Positions 1 to 9,049 of a stretch of DNA of 64,000 nucleotides are shown in pieces. The notes beneath the pieces were generated by a model, which searched no databases, was not told the DNA's origin, and was given only the letters and a program-made list of their open reading frames with translations. Position numbers and translations under genes: made by a program. The first letter of the stretch is position 1. Every line of letters starts with the position of its first letter. Source of the DNA: Sphingomonas sp. 35-24ZXX (GTDB lineage: Bacteria; Pseudomonadota; Alphaproteobacteria; Sphingomonadales; Sphingomonadaceae); contig NZ_JROG01000009.1 in assembly GCF_000786215.1 (NCBI RefSeq), positions 1 through 64,000 of the forward strand, in the 5' to 3' direction.

Positions 1-1
1 C

Positions 2-58
2 TTCTTCCCCTGGGAGAAGACCGACCTCGCCGACAAGCTCAAGGCCGCACTCGCCTGA
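2..58 (+). CDS. C-terminal end of a truncated gene, unidentified
   Basis: An open frame enters from the left edge and ends in TGA after 18 codons, finishing in ...DLADKLKAALA. It is followed within 35 bases by a strong intrinsic terminator, which supports it being the true 3' end of a gene. Eighteen residues are too few to assign a family. Confidence 0.6.
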   Translation, partial: FFPWEKTDLADKLKAALA

Positions 59-90
59 TCGCGATCACGCACCAACGCTGAAACACAAAA

Positions 91-126
91 GGGCCGGGTC
101 ATCACAGCGATGACCCGGCCCTTTTT
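91..126 (+). terminator. Intrinsic terminator
   Basis: A perfect 13-bp inverted repeat (arms 91-103 and 109-121, 5-nt loop) is followed by a T run on the + strand. On the opposite strand it is preceded by CAAAAAG-type sequence. It can therefore end both the leftward genes at 168-2484 and the rightward partial gene. Confidence 0.93.
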
Positions 127-167
127 GTTTTTCTTTCTGGCGCAGACCTGCTCGACCAGCGGCCGTG

Positions 168-572
168 CTACATGGTGCATCGAAGCCAGTAGGTGCGCTT
201 GCCATAGACGAGCGTGCCCGCATAGCTCGGCCCGTTGCCGGGCGCACCCGCACCACCATCGCGCACGGGACGCAGGCGGAGCAGACCTGCCTCGCTGCCC
301 TTGGCATTGAGCAGGACGATCCTGACCAAAGATGGCGAGGCCATGGTCTGACGCCATCCCCAACGGACAAGGTCGCGTTTGCCCTGCCGAATGCTCAGCT
401 GATCAAGCGCCATTGTCGAGCCCACCAAGGCGGACACATTCGGGGTATCGCCAAGGCCCGAGCATTCCAGATTCACCGTCGCGAGAGCCGGGCACGAAGT
501 CATGGCCAGCAGTCCGAGCCCCAGGCCCGAGGCCGATTTAAGCAGACGGAGAAAGGCAGACCGATGGCTCAC
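168..572 (-). CDS. Small exported hypothetical protein
   Basis: This 134-residue protein has a Sec-type signal peptide: basic MSHRSAFLRLLK, a hydrophobic Leu/Gly stretch, then a probable cut after PALA. The mature part has two cysteines (near ECSG and at the C-terminal WLRCTM) that could form a disulfide. The start is GTG and overlaps the stop of the upstream gene (GTGA), so the two are probably translationally coupled. I do not recognise the family. A periplasmic or surface location is inferred only from the signal peptide. Confidence 0.7.
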   Translation of the reverse strand: MSHRSAFLRLLKSASGLGLGLLAMTSCPALATVNLECSGLGDTPNVSALVGSTMALDQLSIRQGKRDLVRWGWRQTMASPSLVRIVLLNAKGSEAGLLRLRPVRDGGAGAPGNGPSYAGTLVYGKRTYWLRCTM

Positions 573-1120
573 AGCTTGCCGAACTTCGCCTCGAAGCCGG
601 CGATGTCGCCGCGTGCGAGGAAGCCGGCCTGTTCGACCCAGGCATCGCGGCCGATGCGGCCCTTGAAAGTACCGAGATAGGGGTCGATCTCGGCGACATC
701 CGCCGGGGTCCAGGCTGCAATCTGGTCGTAGCGCGCGATGCCGAGTTCACCCAGCAGGGTGTTGAGCTTGGGGCCTATGCCCTTGATCTTGCGCAGGTCG
801 TCGGGTTCGCCGACCGCCGCTGCGATGCGCGGCTTGCCGCTGGCCTGGGCTTCTGCGGCCTGGGCTGCGATCTGCGCGTCGACATCCGCCGTGGAGAGCG
901 TCGTCACGGTCGGGTCGAGCGCTCCGCCGATGGTCGGAACGAAGGCCGGCGGTGCTTCGACAGCAGCATGGCCGTGATCATCGTGTCCGTGGTGATCGTG
1001 ATCGCCATGGTCCGCATCATGATGGCCGGCGCCACCGCTGCGCCCGACCAGCGCCCACAGGACGATCATCGCGACGATCACCAACGCGGCGATCAGGAAA
1101 AATAGCTGCTGTCCATCCAT
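569..1120 (-). CDS. Membrane-anchored protein with His-rich linker and helix-hairpin-helix domain
   Basis: The 183-residue protein starts with one membrane helix (about residues 6-25). A His/Asp-rich stretch follows (about 33-51, HHDADHGDHDHHGHDDHGH), a likely metal-binding region. The C-terminal half (about 105-183) contains LRKIKGIGPKLNTLLGELGI, a helix-hairpin-helix motif of the type seen in the 41-kDa complex I-associated and TerC/flap-like families of alphaproteobacteria. The C-terminus ends FEAKFGKL, as in that family. DNA or protein binding is possible; the function is unknown. It is the first gene of a two-gene unit with the exported protein. Confidence 0.75.
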   Translation of the reverse strand: MDGQQLFFLIAALVIVAMIVLWALVGRSGGAGHHDADHGDHDHHGHDDHGHAAVEAPPAFVPTIGGALDPTVTTLSTADVDAQIAAQAAEAQASGKPRIAAAVGEPDDLRKIKGIGPKLNTLLGELGIARYDQIAAWTPADVAEIDPYLGTFKGRIGRDAWVEQAGFLARGDIAGFEAKFGKL

Positions 1121-1230
1121 GGCAGTTCAGGGCCTTTCATCAACGCTGTCCGGCGCAGATCCGCCGGGTCCGTGCGCTGGCCCTTACCGGCTGGATCGAT
1201 TCGTGACCAGTCCCGCGATGGCGCGGACAA

Positions 1231-1542
1231 TCACATCACGCGATCGCGCTCGTCGTCGATCTGGTCCTGGATCTCGCGGGCCAGCGCGCAGGCCGAATCG
1301 TCGCCATCATCGCACTTGCGCAGCGCCTTGTCGCGCTGGCGCTGCAGCTTGCCCAGCCGCTCTTCGGCCTTGCGCATCGCGCGGCCGCGATTCTCGTCCG
1401 CCTCGGACTGGCTGGTGGTGGCAAGGTCCACGCCCTTGGAGACGATCTTGACCGGCGCGGTGACCACCGCACCCACCGCGCTGGCGATGCAGCCCGACAG
1501 CAGCAGCGGCGCCAGAATGACAAGCGGAAGAACTGGCTTCAT
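1231..1542 (-). CDS. Small lipoprotein with coiled-coil C-terminus
   Basis: This 103-residue protein has a clear lipobox (LLLSGC, lipidated Cys at residue 18), so it should be anchored in the envelope. The middle is Ala/Val-rich. The remainder (about 45-103) is highly charged and helical (RKAEERLGKLQRQRDKALRKC) with two further cysteines. It resembles short sphingomonad lipoproteins of unknown role. It is co-directional with galU upstream but separated by 78 bases, so co-transcription is uncertain. Confidence 0.75.
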   Translation of the reverse strand: MKPVLPLVILAPLLLSGCIASAVGAVVTAPVKIVSKGVDLATTSQSEADENRGRAMRKAEERLGKLQRQRDKALRKCDDGDDSACALAREIQDQIDDERDRVM

Positions 1543-1620
1543 CGATACGACCCTCCGGCGCGCCAGATCGCGCGCCCCTTCAGGCGTCTGCTATAGCCCG
1601 GCTGAGCGAATGCTGAACTG

Positions 1621-2484
1621 CTATTTCAGCAGGTCGAGCGCGAAGGCGCGGATTTCTGCGCCCATGTCGTCGCGGCCCAGCGCGATCGCCAGGTTCGCCT
1701 GGACATAGCCCGCCTTCGATCCGCAGTCATAGCGCTTGCCGGCAAAGGTCACGGCGTGGAACGGCTGGGTGCCGATCATCCGCGCCATCGCATCGGTCAG
1801 CTGGATCTCGCCGCCCGCGCCCTTTTCCTGGCTTTCGAGCGTGCGCATCACTTCGGGCTGCAGGATGTAGCGGCCGGAGATGATGAGGTTCGACGGCGCG
1901 TCCTCGACCTTGGGCTTTTCCACCAGACCGGTGACCTCGGTGATGTCGCCATCGCGCGCACCCGGCGCGATCACGCCATAGCTCGACACTGTCTCGCGCG
2001 GGACCTCGAGCACGCTGATCAGGTTGCCACCCAACCGGTTATAGGCTTCGACCATCTGCTTCATGCAGCCGGGCGAGCCGACCATGAACTCGTCGGGCAG
2101 AAAGATCGCGAACGGTTCGTCGCCCACGATCGCGCGTGCGCACCAGATCGCATGGCCCAGCCCCAGAGGTTCCTGCTGGCGGACATAGGCGCAGTTGCCC
2201 GGGCCCAGCCGCGTGGGTTCCAGCACCTCGAGCGACTTGCCGCGCTCTGCCATCGTCTTTTCAAGCTCGAAAGCGATGTCGAAATGGTCTTCGATCGCGC
2301 TCTTGCCGCGCCCGGTGACGAAGATCATCTGCTCGATTCCCGCCTCGCGCGCCTCATCGACCGCGTACTGGATCAACGGACGATCGACGATCGGCAGCAT
2401 CTCCTTGGGGATGGCCTTGGTCGCGGGAAGGAAACGGGTGCCAAGCCCGGCAACCGGAAACACTGCTTTGCGGATGGGCTTCAT
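1621..2484 (-). CDS. galU: UTP--glucose-1-phosphate uridylyltransferase
   Basis: A cytosolic enzyme that makes UDP-glucose from UTP and glucose-1-phosphate for polysaccharide and glycolipid synthesis. The N-terminus has the nucleotidyltransferase signature GLGTRFLPATKAIPKEMLP, and the sequence continues with VDRPLIQYAVDEA and a conserved C-terminal FAGKRYDCGSKAGYVQA. At 287 residues it is the usual bacterial GalU length. It starts at ATG with a purine-rich leader (AAGAGGACAAGA). It is the first gene of a leftward group and lies downstream of a stem-loop that separates it from msrA. Confidence 0.96.
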   Translation of the reverse strand: MKPIRKAVFPVAGLGTRFLPATKAIPKEMLPIVDRPLIQYAVDEAREAGIEQMIFVTGRGKSAIEDHFDIAFELEKTMAERGKSLEVLEPTRLGPGNCAYVRQQEPLGLGHAIWCARAIVGDEPFAIFLPDEFMVGSPGCMKQMVEAYNRLGGNLISVLEVPRETVSSYGVIAPGARDGDITEVTGLVEKPKVEDAPSNLIISGRYILQPEVMRTLESQEKGAGGEIQLTDAMARMIGTQPFHAVTFAGKRYDCGSKAGYVQANLAIALGRDDMGAEIRAFALDLLK

Positions 2485-2506
2485 TCTTGTCCTCTTTAGC
2501 GGCCCC

Positions 2507-2547
2507 GACAGCCGGGCGCAGACCTCGCAGCCCGCCGCCCGGCTGTC
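2507..2547 (-). terminator. Stem-loop between msrA and galU
   Basis: A perfect 12-bp inverted repeat (2507-2518 / 2536-2547, 17-nt loop) lies just downstream of msrA in its own direction. No T run follows, so it may be a Rho-assisted terminator or an mRNA-stabilising hairpin rather than a canonical terminator. Confidence 0.6.
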
Positions 2548-2572
2548 AAGCCGCCACCTTATGGGACCATGA

Positions 2573-3106
2573 TCACGCCTTTACGCGCGCTGCAAAACTC
2601 TTGCGCAGCTTCTGCAGCTTGGGCGGGATCACGGCCAGGCAATAGGGATTGCGCTGGCCTTCGCCCGACCAATATTCCTGATGATAATCCTCTGCCGGAT
2701 ACCAGGTCGTCGCTTCCTCGATCGTGGTCACGATCGGCGCCGGCCAGTTCGGCTGATTGCGGCTCATCGCGGCCTCGGCCTCGACCTGCTGCGCGGCATC
2801 GAGCGGGAAGATGGCAGAACGATACTGCGTGCCGACGTCATTGCCCTGGCGGTTGAGCTGCGTCGGATCGTGCGTCGCGAAGAAGATGTCGAGCAGATCG
2901 GCATAGCTCAGCTGCTCATCATCAAAGGTCACGCGGATCGCCTCGGCATGGCCGGTGTTGCCCGAGCAGACCTGCTTGTAGGTCGGGTTCTCGGCATGGC
3001 CACCGATATAGCCGCTTTCGACCTTGCTTACCCCGATGACGTCGTTGAACACGGCCTCGGTGCACCAGAAGCAGCCTCCTGCGATGATCGCGGTCTGCTG
3101 GGTCAT
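2573..3106 (-). CDS. msrA: Peptide-methionine (S)-S-oxide reductase MsrA
   Basis: Reduces methionine-S-sulfoxide in oxidised proteins using thioredoxin. The catalytic motif GCFWCTE places the sulfenic-acid-forming cysteine at residue 12. Further family blocks are [26 protein letters not shown] and YRSAIF. At 177 residues it is a normal single-domain MsrA without a fused MsrB. It stands alone between the RND operon and galU. Protection against oxidative damage is an obvious role in an aerobic phototroph, but the context adds no direct evidence. Confidence 0.95.
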   Translation of the reverse strand: MTQQTAIIAGGCFWCTEAVFNDVIGVSKVESGYIGGHAENPTYKQVCSGNTGHAEAIRVTFDDEQLSYADLLDIFFATHDPTQLNRQGNDVGTQYRSAIFPLDAAQQVEAEAAMSRNQPNWPAPIVTTIEEATTWYPAEDYHQEYWSGEGQRNPYCLAVIPPKLQKLRKSFAARVKA

Positions 3107-3199
3107 GTCATTTGTCCTTCCCGTAATCTCCCCTGCCGTTCACGCAAGGAGAGAGAGTGTGGAGCATAGATAGCGCGGGTTGCACGCTGCACAACCACC

Positions 3200-6100
3200 T
3201 CAGCCTTCGACTGCCAGCACCGGGGGTGCCTTGGCATCGTCATCCTTCTCGCCGCCGCGCGCGATCAGCAGGTACATCACCGGGGTCACGATGCGCGACA
3301 GCAAAGTGGACGAGATCAGCCCGCCGATGATGACGCTGGCCAGCGGCGCATAGAGCGATCCCCCGAACAGCGCGAGCGGCAGCAGCCCGCCGATCGCGGT
3401 GACCGAGGTCAGCAGCACCGGCAGGAAGCGGACCTCGCCCGCGCGCTCGATCGCCGCGCGCAGCCCCATGCCCTCGCGGCGCAGCTGGGTGGTGAAATCG
3501 ACCAGCAGGATCGAATTCTTGATCTCGATCCCGACCAGCGCGACAAAGCCGATGATCGCCATGTAGCTGAGCGACGCGCCAGTGACGAACAGCGCGACAA
3601 AGCCGCCGAAAGTGCCCAGCGGGATGACGCCTGCGACCACGATGGTTTCGCGAAAGCGGCCAAATTCGGCGACCAGCACCGCGAAGATGCCGAACAGCGC
3701 GATCAGGATGATCGGCCCAAGCCCGCCGAATACGGTGGCGATCGCTTCGGCCTCGCCGCCCGCCGATACGCGATAGCCCGCCGGCAGCTTCAACTGCGCG
3801 ACCTTGTCCATCGCCTGCTGGCTGATCCGCGAGGGCAGCGCGCCGGGCTGGGCATTGGCGGTGACGGTCACCGAGCGTTCGAGCTGATAGCGCTGGATCT
3901 GCGGCGGCACGCTCTCGAGCCTGGGGGAACTGATCTGCGACAGGGCGATGGCATCGCCGGTGCGGCTGGCCACATAGATTCTGTCGAGCGACGAGATCGG
4001 CTGGCTGGTGTCGAGCGGCAGGCGCACGACGACGCGGTAGCTGTCACCCTCGGTATCGCGGAACGTGCCCGCAGCCTCGCCGGACAGTGCCAGTCGGATG
4101 GCGCGGCGCGGTTCGCCTGGCGCGATGTTGAGCAGCGCGGCCTTGCCCTCGTCGAGCCCGATATCGAGATCGATGCCGTCGGTGGCCACCGGATTGATCA
4201 CGTCGCGTGCGCCCGCTGTCGAGCGCAGGATGGTTTCGACCTTGCCGGCGAGGTCGCGCAGCGTTTCCAGATTCTCGCCGGTGATGCGCAATGCGACGGG
4301 CGAGGCAATCGGGGCGCCGTTCTGGAACAGCTCGACATTGAAGCGCGCGCCGGGAATCGCCTCCAGCCGGTCGCGAATCCGCGCGATCATCTGTGGGCTG
4401 CGATCCGGATACCAGCGATCCATCACCGCGAAGACCTCACCGAAATTGGGCCGCTGGTCGAGCGCGAAAACGTTGTAGAACACCTGCGGGTTCGAACTGC
4501 CGGTGTTGGCGGCGCGCACCTTGATATCGGGTTCCTGCGCGAGCACCGCCTCGGCCTTGCGCACCAGGGCATCGGTGGTCGCGATGCTGCTGCCCTGTTC
4601 GGCATCGATGGTGACTCGGAAATAGCTGGTGTCGGCATAGGGGAACAGGCTGAAGCCGAGCAGCGGGATCAGCGCAAAGGCGGACAGGGTGAGCGCCATC
4701 GAGGCCCAGAAGGTGCGCTTGGGCTTGTCGAGCGCGGTGTGCAGGATCGGGCGGTAGAGCCGCTCGATCTGATGGGTGAGCCATTTGAGGATGGCGTTGC
4801 CTTCGGGGTCCTCGTCGCGCGAGAGGATGCGGCTGCCGAGGAACGGGATGATGGTGAGCGAAACCACCAGCGAGGCAAACACGGTGAAGATGATCGTGTA
4901 GATGAACGACTGGGTGAACTTGCCCGCGCCCTCGGGCAGGAACAGCAGCGGCGTGAAGGCGAAGATCAGCACCCCGGTCGAGCCCAGCACTGCCGGCGTG
5001 ATCTCGCGCGTCGCATCGATCGCGGCGATCGATCGGCGCTTGCCCATGCGCAGGTGGCGCGCGATGTTTTCGGTCACCACGATCGAATCGTCGACCAGCA
5101 GGCCCAGCGCGACGATGAATCCTGCGACCGCGAGCTGGCTGAGATTGAAGCCCATGACGCTGATCGCGAGCAGGCCGGAGGCGAGCGACAGCGGGATCGA
5201 GATCATCACGATCACCGATGCGCGCCACCCCAGCGGCAGCAAGGTGAAGATGACGAGGAACAGCGCGATCGAAAAGTCGCGGGTCAGTTCGCTCAGCCGG
5301 TATTCGATGTCGCGGCTCTGGTCGAATATCTGTTCGAGGCGGATATCGGGCGGGAAGTTCGCCTGCTGGCGGTTCAGCTCGTCTTCCAGCGAATCGCGCA
5401 GCCGGATGACGTCGAAGCCGTCCTTCTGCAGGATGGACAGGAAGATCGCGCGCTGGCCGTTGTAGCGGGTGATATAGAGCTGTTCGGCCTCGCCCCAGCG
5501 AACGTCGGCGACATCGCGCACGCGCAGCATCGTGCCGTTGCCGGCGCGGATCGGCAGGTTGGCGATGGTCTCCAGGTCGCGATAGGCGCCGCCGGCCTCG
5601 ACATTGAATCGGCGTCCGGCGCTTTCGACCGCGCCTGGCGGCAACTCCGCCCCGCCGCGTCGCAGCGCATCGGCAATCGCCGACGGTGCCAGCCCCAGCT
5701 CGGCCAGGCGGCGGCTGTCGATCGCTACCTGCACCTCGGGTTGCGGCAAGCCATCGATCACGGTGTTGCGGACACCGGGATAGCGGACAAACGTATCGCG
5801 GATATCCTCGGCATATTTCTGCATCCGCCGCCAGCTGGCGGTGTCGCTGACCATCGCCAGCTGCAGCACCGCCGCCTCGGTGGTGCGCGCCTTGCGATAG
5901 CGCAGCTCGGTAATGCCTTCGGGCAGCTGGCTGCGGATCGCGCTGACCTCGCGCACGACATCGTTGAAATACTGGTCCGGATCGCCGTCCCAATCGAATT
6001 CGGTGGTGATCGTGACAAAGCCGTCGGTGATCCCGGCGCGGATTTCATCGACATCGTCGATGCCGCGCAGCACCTCCTCAACCGGCTTGGCGATGGTCTG

Positions 6101-6280
6101 TTCGATATCGGCCGCATCTGCGCCGGGCAGCGCGATGATCACGGTGATCACCGGGATCGGGAAGTGCGGATCGACCGAACGCGGGATGGTGAGCAGCGAG
6201 GTGAGGCCCAGCGCTGCCAGCAGCAGGAACGCCACCAGGCTGAGCTGCCATCGGCTGATGGTGAAGGCGGCCAGGTTCAT
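3200..6280 (-). CDS. RND-family efflux transporter, inner-membrane pump subunit
   Basis: This 1026-residue pump has the AcrB/HAE-1-like architecture: an N-terminal membrane helix, a large periplasmic loop, a group of membrane helices, a second large loop and a second helix group. The proton-relay signature LVDDSIVVTENI lies in the fourth helix region. The second half repeats the fold (VGIEIKNSILLVDFTTQLR, SVTAIGGLLPLALFGGSLY). It is preceded by its membrane-fusion partner 21 bases upstream. No outer-membrane TolC-type gene is nearby, so it probably uses one encoded elsewhere. The substrate cannot be predicted. Confidence 0.93.
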   Translation of the reverse strand: MNLAAFTISRWQLSLVAFLLLAALGLTSLLTIPRSVDPHFPIPVITVIIALPGADAADIEQTIAKPVEEVLRGIDDVDEIRAGITDGFVTITTEFDWDGDPDQYFNDVVREVSAIRSQLPEGITELRYRKARTTEAAVLQLAMVSDTASWRRMQKYAEDIRDTFVRYPGVRNTVIDGLPQPEVQVAIDSRRLAELGLAPSAIADALRRGGAELPPGAVESAGRRFNVEAGGAYRDLETIANLPIRAGNGTMLRVRDVADVRWGEAEQLYITRYNGQRAIFLSILQKDGFDVIRLRDSLEDELNRQQANFPPDIRLEQIFDQSRDIEYRLSELTRDFSIALFLVIFTLLPLGWRASVIVMISIPLSLASGLLAISVMGFNLSQLAVAGFIVALGLLVDDSIVVTENIARHLRMGKRRSIAAIDATREITPAVLGSTGVLIFAFTPLLFLPEGAGKFTQSFIYTIIFTVFASLVVSLTIIPFLGSRILSRDEDPEGNAILKWLTHQIERLYRPILHTALDKPKRTFWASMALTLSAFALIPLLGFSLFPYADTSYFRVTIDAEQGSSIATTDALVRKAEAVLAQEPDIKVRAANTGSSNPQVFYNVFALDQRPNFGEVFAVMDRWYPDRSPQMIARIRDRLEAIPGARFNVELFQNGAPIASPVALRITGENLETLRDLAGKVETILRSTAGARDVINPVATDGIDLDIGLDEGKAALLNIAPGEPRRAIRLALSGEAAGTFRDTEGDSYRVVVRLPLDTSQPISSLDRIYVASRTGDAIALSQISSPRLESVPPQIQRYQLERSVTVTANAQPGALPSRISQQAMDKVAQLKLPAGYRVSAGGEAEAIATVFGGLGPIILIALFGIFAVLVAEFGRFRETIVVAGVIPLGTFGGFVALFVTGASLSYMAIIGFVALVGIEIKNSILLVDFTTQLRREGMGLRAAIERAGEVRFLPVLLTSVTAIGGLLPLALFGGSLYAPLASVIIGGLISSTLLSRIVTPVMYLLIARGGEKDDDAKAPPVLAVEG

Positions 6281-6301
6281 GCGTGCGCCCCCGGCAGACG
6301 A

Positions 6302-7432
6302 CTAGCGCGCGGGGGCATTGGAGGCGGCAGGCGCTGCGCGGGTGCGGCTGGGCTGGCGCGTCGCCAGCGGCTTGACCCTGGCACCATCGGTGAGCAGGCC
6401 CAGGCCCGATGCGACGATGCGGTCGCCCGCCTTGACCCCGCCGGTGATGATCAGCTGCCGGTCGTCGACCTTGCCGATCTGCACCGCGCGCGCGCGGACC
6501 TTGCTCCCCTTGGCGTCGAGCAGATAGACGAAGCCCTCGTCGGCACGGACATTGAACACCGCGCTCGCCGGGACCGCAAGGCCGGTGTCACCCGGCCCGG
6601 CCGCCACGCGAAATTCCGCGGTGCCGATCTGGCCCGATCGCAGCGCCGGATTGGCGGGAAGCGCAATCGTCACCTCGAACGCGCCCGACGACGGGTTGGC
6701 GCGCGCATCGATCTCGCTGATCACGCCCTCGATCACGCCGTCGCCCAGCGCAGACAGCCGCACCATCGCGGGCATGCCGGGCGCGAGCCGTGTGATGTCG
6801 CTGTCGATCATCGGCGCGCGCAGCACCATGCCGCCGCTGGTTTCGCCCAGCACCACGATCTGCGTGCCGGCCGCGACCACCTGGCCAGGTTCTGCCGTGC
6901 GCGCGAGGATGATGCCGCCAGACGGTGCGAGAATGCGCGATGTCCCGCTGGCAAAGCCCGCAGTACTGACCTGGGCGGAGGCGGCGCGCGCGGTCGCCTC
7001 GGCGCGCTCGACCTGGGCGCGGGTCACCCAGCCCTTTTCGAAAAGCTGCTGGAAGCGTGCGAGCTCGGACTGCGCGCGCTGCTGCTCGGCGCGCGCGCTC
7101 TCCAGCGAAGCGCCGACCTGTGTGGCGTCCAGTGCAGCGATCAGCGCGCCGGGCATCACCCGGTCGCCTTCCTGGAAGCGGATGCTGGCGATCTTGCCCG
7201 CGGTGGTAAAGCCCAGCGGCGTTTCGTAGCGATACCGCACGGTTCCCGCTGCGGCGATCGTTGCCGAGGTCGCCGCCGGCTGCACCACCGCGATCGTGAC
7301 GGGATAGACCTTGTCACTCGCCACAGGGGCAGGCGTGTCGCCCTCGGCCGAGCAGGCGGCCAGCGCAAGCGCTCCGCAACCAAGAAACAGGGAGGTGATG
7401 GCCCTGAGGCCGAGAGCGGAAGCCGAGCGCAT
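6302..7432 (-). CDS. RND efflux periplasmic adaptor (membrane fusion protein), lipoprotein
   Basis: This 376-residue adaptor connects the RND pump to an outer-membrane channel. The signal sequence ends in a lipobox (ALAACS), so it is lipid-anchored to the inner membrane like AcrA. A lipoyl half-motif and a coiled-coil hairpin follow (about 90-170, SLESARAEQQRAQSELARFQQLFEKGW), then beta-barrel and membrane-proximal domains (about 190-350). It is the first gene of a two-gene operon with the pump. The 160-base gap to the divergent hemerythrin-like gene should hold both promoters. No dedicated regulator is adjacent. Confidence 0.92.
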   Translation of the reverse strand: MRSASALGLRAITSLFLGCGALALAACSAEGDTPAPVASDKVYPVTIAVVQPAATSATIAAAGTVRYRYETPLGFTTAGKIASIRFQEGDRVMPGALIAALDATQVGASLESARAEQQRAQSELARFQQLFEKGWVTRAQVERAEATARAASAQVSTAGFASGTSRILAPSGGIILARTAEPGQVVAAGTQIVVLGETSGGMVLRAPMIDSDITRLAPGMPAMVRLSALGDGVIEGVISEIDARANPSSGAFEVTIALPANPALRSGQIGTAEFRVAAGPGDTGLAVPASAVFNVRADEGFVYLLDAKGSKVRARAVQIGKVDDRQLIITGGVKAGDRIVASGLGLLTDGARVKPLATRQPSRTRAAPAASNAPAR

Positions 7433-7592
7433 ATTGGGTTTCTATATGCAACCAGTTTTGCTGGCAAGCGCCAACCTTTGCAGGCTGCGCAGATTTCGCG
7501 CCCCGCCGGGTGTCGTTATCTGCCTGTTAAGCAACCTGGGTTAGCCATGTCGTCCGTGCCAGTGACTCACCGGCACGCGGGGGCAACACCAT

Positions 7593-8030
7593 ATGAACTG
7601 GCGAATCGGACAATTGCAGTCCCAGCATGAAGCGTGCCTTGCCATCGTGGAGGATATCCAGGCGCGCTCTGCCCATATCGCGGACCGGCCATCAGCGGTG
7701 GAAATCACGCTGATGCTGGCGCGGCTGACCGGGATCCTGCGCATCCATCTGGCACTGGAAGACGAGATTCTCTATCCTGCGCTGCGCAACGCCAAGGACC
7801 CGAAGATCGCGACAGCGGCCGAGCATTACTGGCGGGAAATGGGCGGCCTTGCCGACACGTTCCTCGACTTTGTTGATCGCTGGAAGCGCGCGGACATGCT
7901 GCTGACAGAGGCGGAGCGGTTTCGCAGCGAATCGGCCGCGGTGTTCAAGGCGCTGGCCGATCGCATCGGCCGCGAGCACGACGAGATTTATCCGATGGCC
8001 GAACGGCTGCGCGCGGCGCGCGCCGCCTGA
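7593..8030 (+). CDS. Hemerythrin-like (HHE domain) protein
   Basis: A 145-residue four-helix protein with histidines placed as in HHE cation-binding domains: His12, His52 in HLALEDEILYP, His78 and His129 in REHDEIYP. These are probable di-iron ligands. Bacterial relatives bind O2 or NO, or help in iron/oxidative homeostasis; which applies here is not visible. The gene is monocistronic and ends 17 bases before the convergent crtB. Both stop codons lie in a short direct repeat (8027-8037 and 8043-8053). Confidence 0.85.
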   Translation: MNWRIGQLQSQHEACLAIVEDIQARSAHIADRPSAVEITLMLARLTGILRIHLALEDEILYPALRNAKDPKIATAAEHYWREMGGLADTFLDFVDRWKRADMLLTEAERFRSESAAVFKALADRIGREHDEIYPMAERLRAARAA

Positions 8031-8046
8031 TCAACCCGACGTCTGA

Positions 8047-9033
8047 TCAACCCCGCGCTGCGTCAGCAGGCCGGGGCCGCGTCCAAAGTCCATTGCGGCC
8101 GGCAGGCTTCGGGTCGCCCAGCGCCTGCGCCAGACTGCGCGCCACCCAGCCGATCTTCTGCCCCCGGCTGGTGATCACGCGGTGGTCCCACGCCTGCGCA
8201 CCGCGCCTGCGCACCTCGCGCGCAATATCGCCATAGATGCCCGCCGCCGCCAGCACCGCCCAGCGCGCGCGGAACGGCAGCTTTTCCGCACCCACACGCG
8301 CCGAGGCCTCGTGCGCTTCGGACCGGTCCGCCAGCCGCGCCGCCAGCGGCACGAGCTGCGATCGCAGCCAGGGTTTCATGTGCTGGCCCGGCGGAATGTC
8401 CATCTCGGCCAGCCACTCCATCGGCAGATAGCATCGCCCCACCGAATCGTCTTCGGACAGGTCGCGTGCGATATTGGCCAGCTGGAAGGCAAGGCCGAGA
8501 TCGCACGCCCGGTCGAGCGTCTCGTCATCCTGCGGATCGACGCCCATCACGATCGCCATCAGCAGGCCGACCGCGCCTGCGACATGATAGCAATATTGAT
8601 ACAGATCGCCTTCGTGCCGGGGGCGCCATTCATCGGCATCAAGGTCGAAGCCGTCGATCACGTCGTAGATATAGCGGTGCGGCAGGCGGCATTCGTGCGC
8701 CACGCACGCCAGTGCGGCAAAGGCCGGGTCATCGGTCGGCGCGCCCGCCAGCGCGGCGCGGGTCTGCTCGCGGATATACGCGACGCGGGCGTGTGCATCG
8801 GTGACCGCGCTCATGCCATGGCCCATGTCCTGTCCGTCGGCGAGGTCGTCGCATTTGCGGCACCATGCATAGAGCAGCCAGGCGCGCTCGCGGGTTTCAG
8901 CATCGAACAGCTTGGATGCGAGCGCGAAGGATTTCGAGCCGCGCGCGATGGAGTCGCGGGCATAGGCGACGAGGGAGGCGCGCTCGAAGCCCCTCGCCTT
9001 TAAGGGAGGGGTTGGAGTGGGGGAGGGAGTCAC
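8047..9033 (-). CDS. crtB: Phytoene synthase CrtB
   Basis: Condenses two geranylgeranyl-diphosphate molecules head-to-head to 15-cis-phytoene, the first committed carotenoid step. Both Asp-rich motifs are visible: CRKCDDLADG (about 60) and NIARDLSEDDSVGRCYLP (about 190). ARDSIARGSKSFALASKLF near the N-terminus is also typical. The only in-frame start is GTG, and the first dozen residues (MTPSPTPTPPLKARG) are encoded by a repeat-like GC palindromic element. The sequence aligns with the family from about residue 17. It lies downstream of a LOG-family gene and about 1.3 kb from crtI, outside the photosynthesis cluster. Confidence 0.95.
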   Translation of the reverse strand: MTPSPTPTPPLKARGFERASLVAYARDSIARGSKSFALASKLFDAETRERAWLLYAWCRKCDDLADGQDMGHGMSAVTDAHARVAYIREQTRAALAGAPTDDPAFAALACVAHECRLPHRYIYDVIDGFDLDADEWRPRHEGDLYQYCYHVAGAVGLLMAIVMGVDPQDDETLDRACDLGLAFQLANIARDLSEDDSVGRCYLPMEWLAEMDIPPGQHMKPWLRSQLVPLAARLADRSEAHEASARVGAEKLPFRARWAVLAAAGIYGDIAREVRRRGAQAWDHRVITSRGQKIGWVARSLAQALGDPKPAGRNGLWTRPRPADAARG

Positions 9034-9049
9034 AGCCCCGCCCTAACCT

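Noticed and set aside
4739-7630. Long open frame of 963 codons on the + strand across the RND genes
   Set aside because: Its translation is Arg/Asp/Gln-rich with no family signature and lies antisense to a clear RND pump and adaptor. It is a GC-rich shadow frame.
8027-8053. Short direct repeat around both stop codons of the hemerythrin and crtB genes
   Set aside because: An 11-base repeat in a 27-base stretch, with no recombination signature; likely chance or local slippage.
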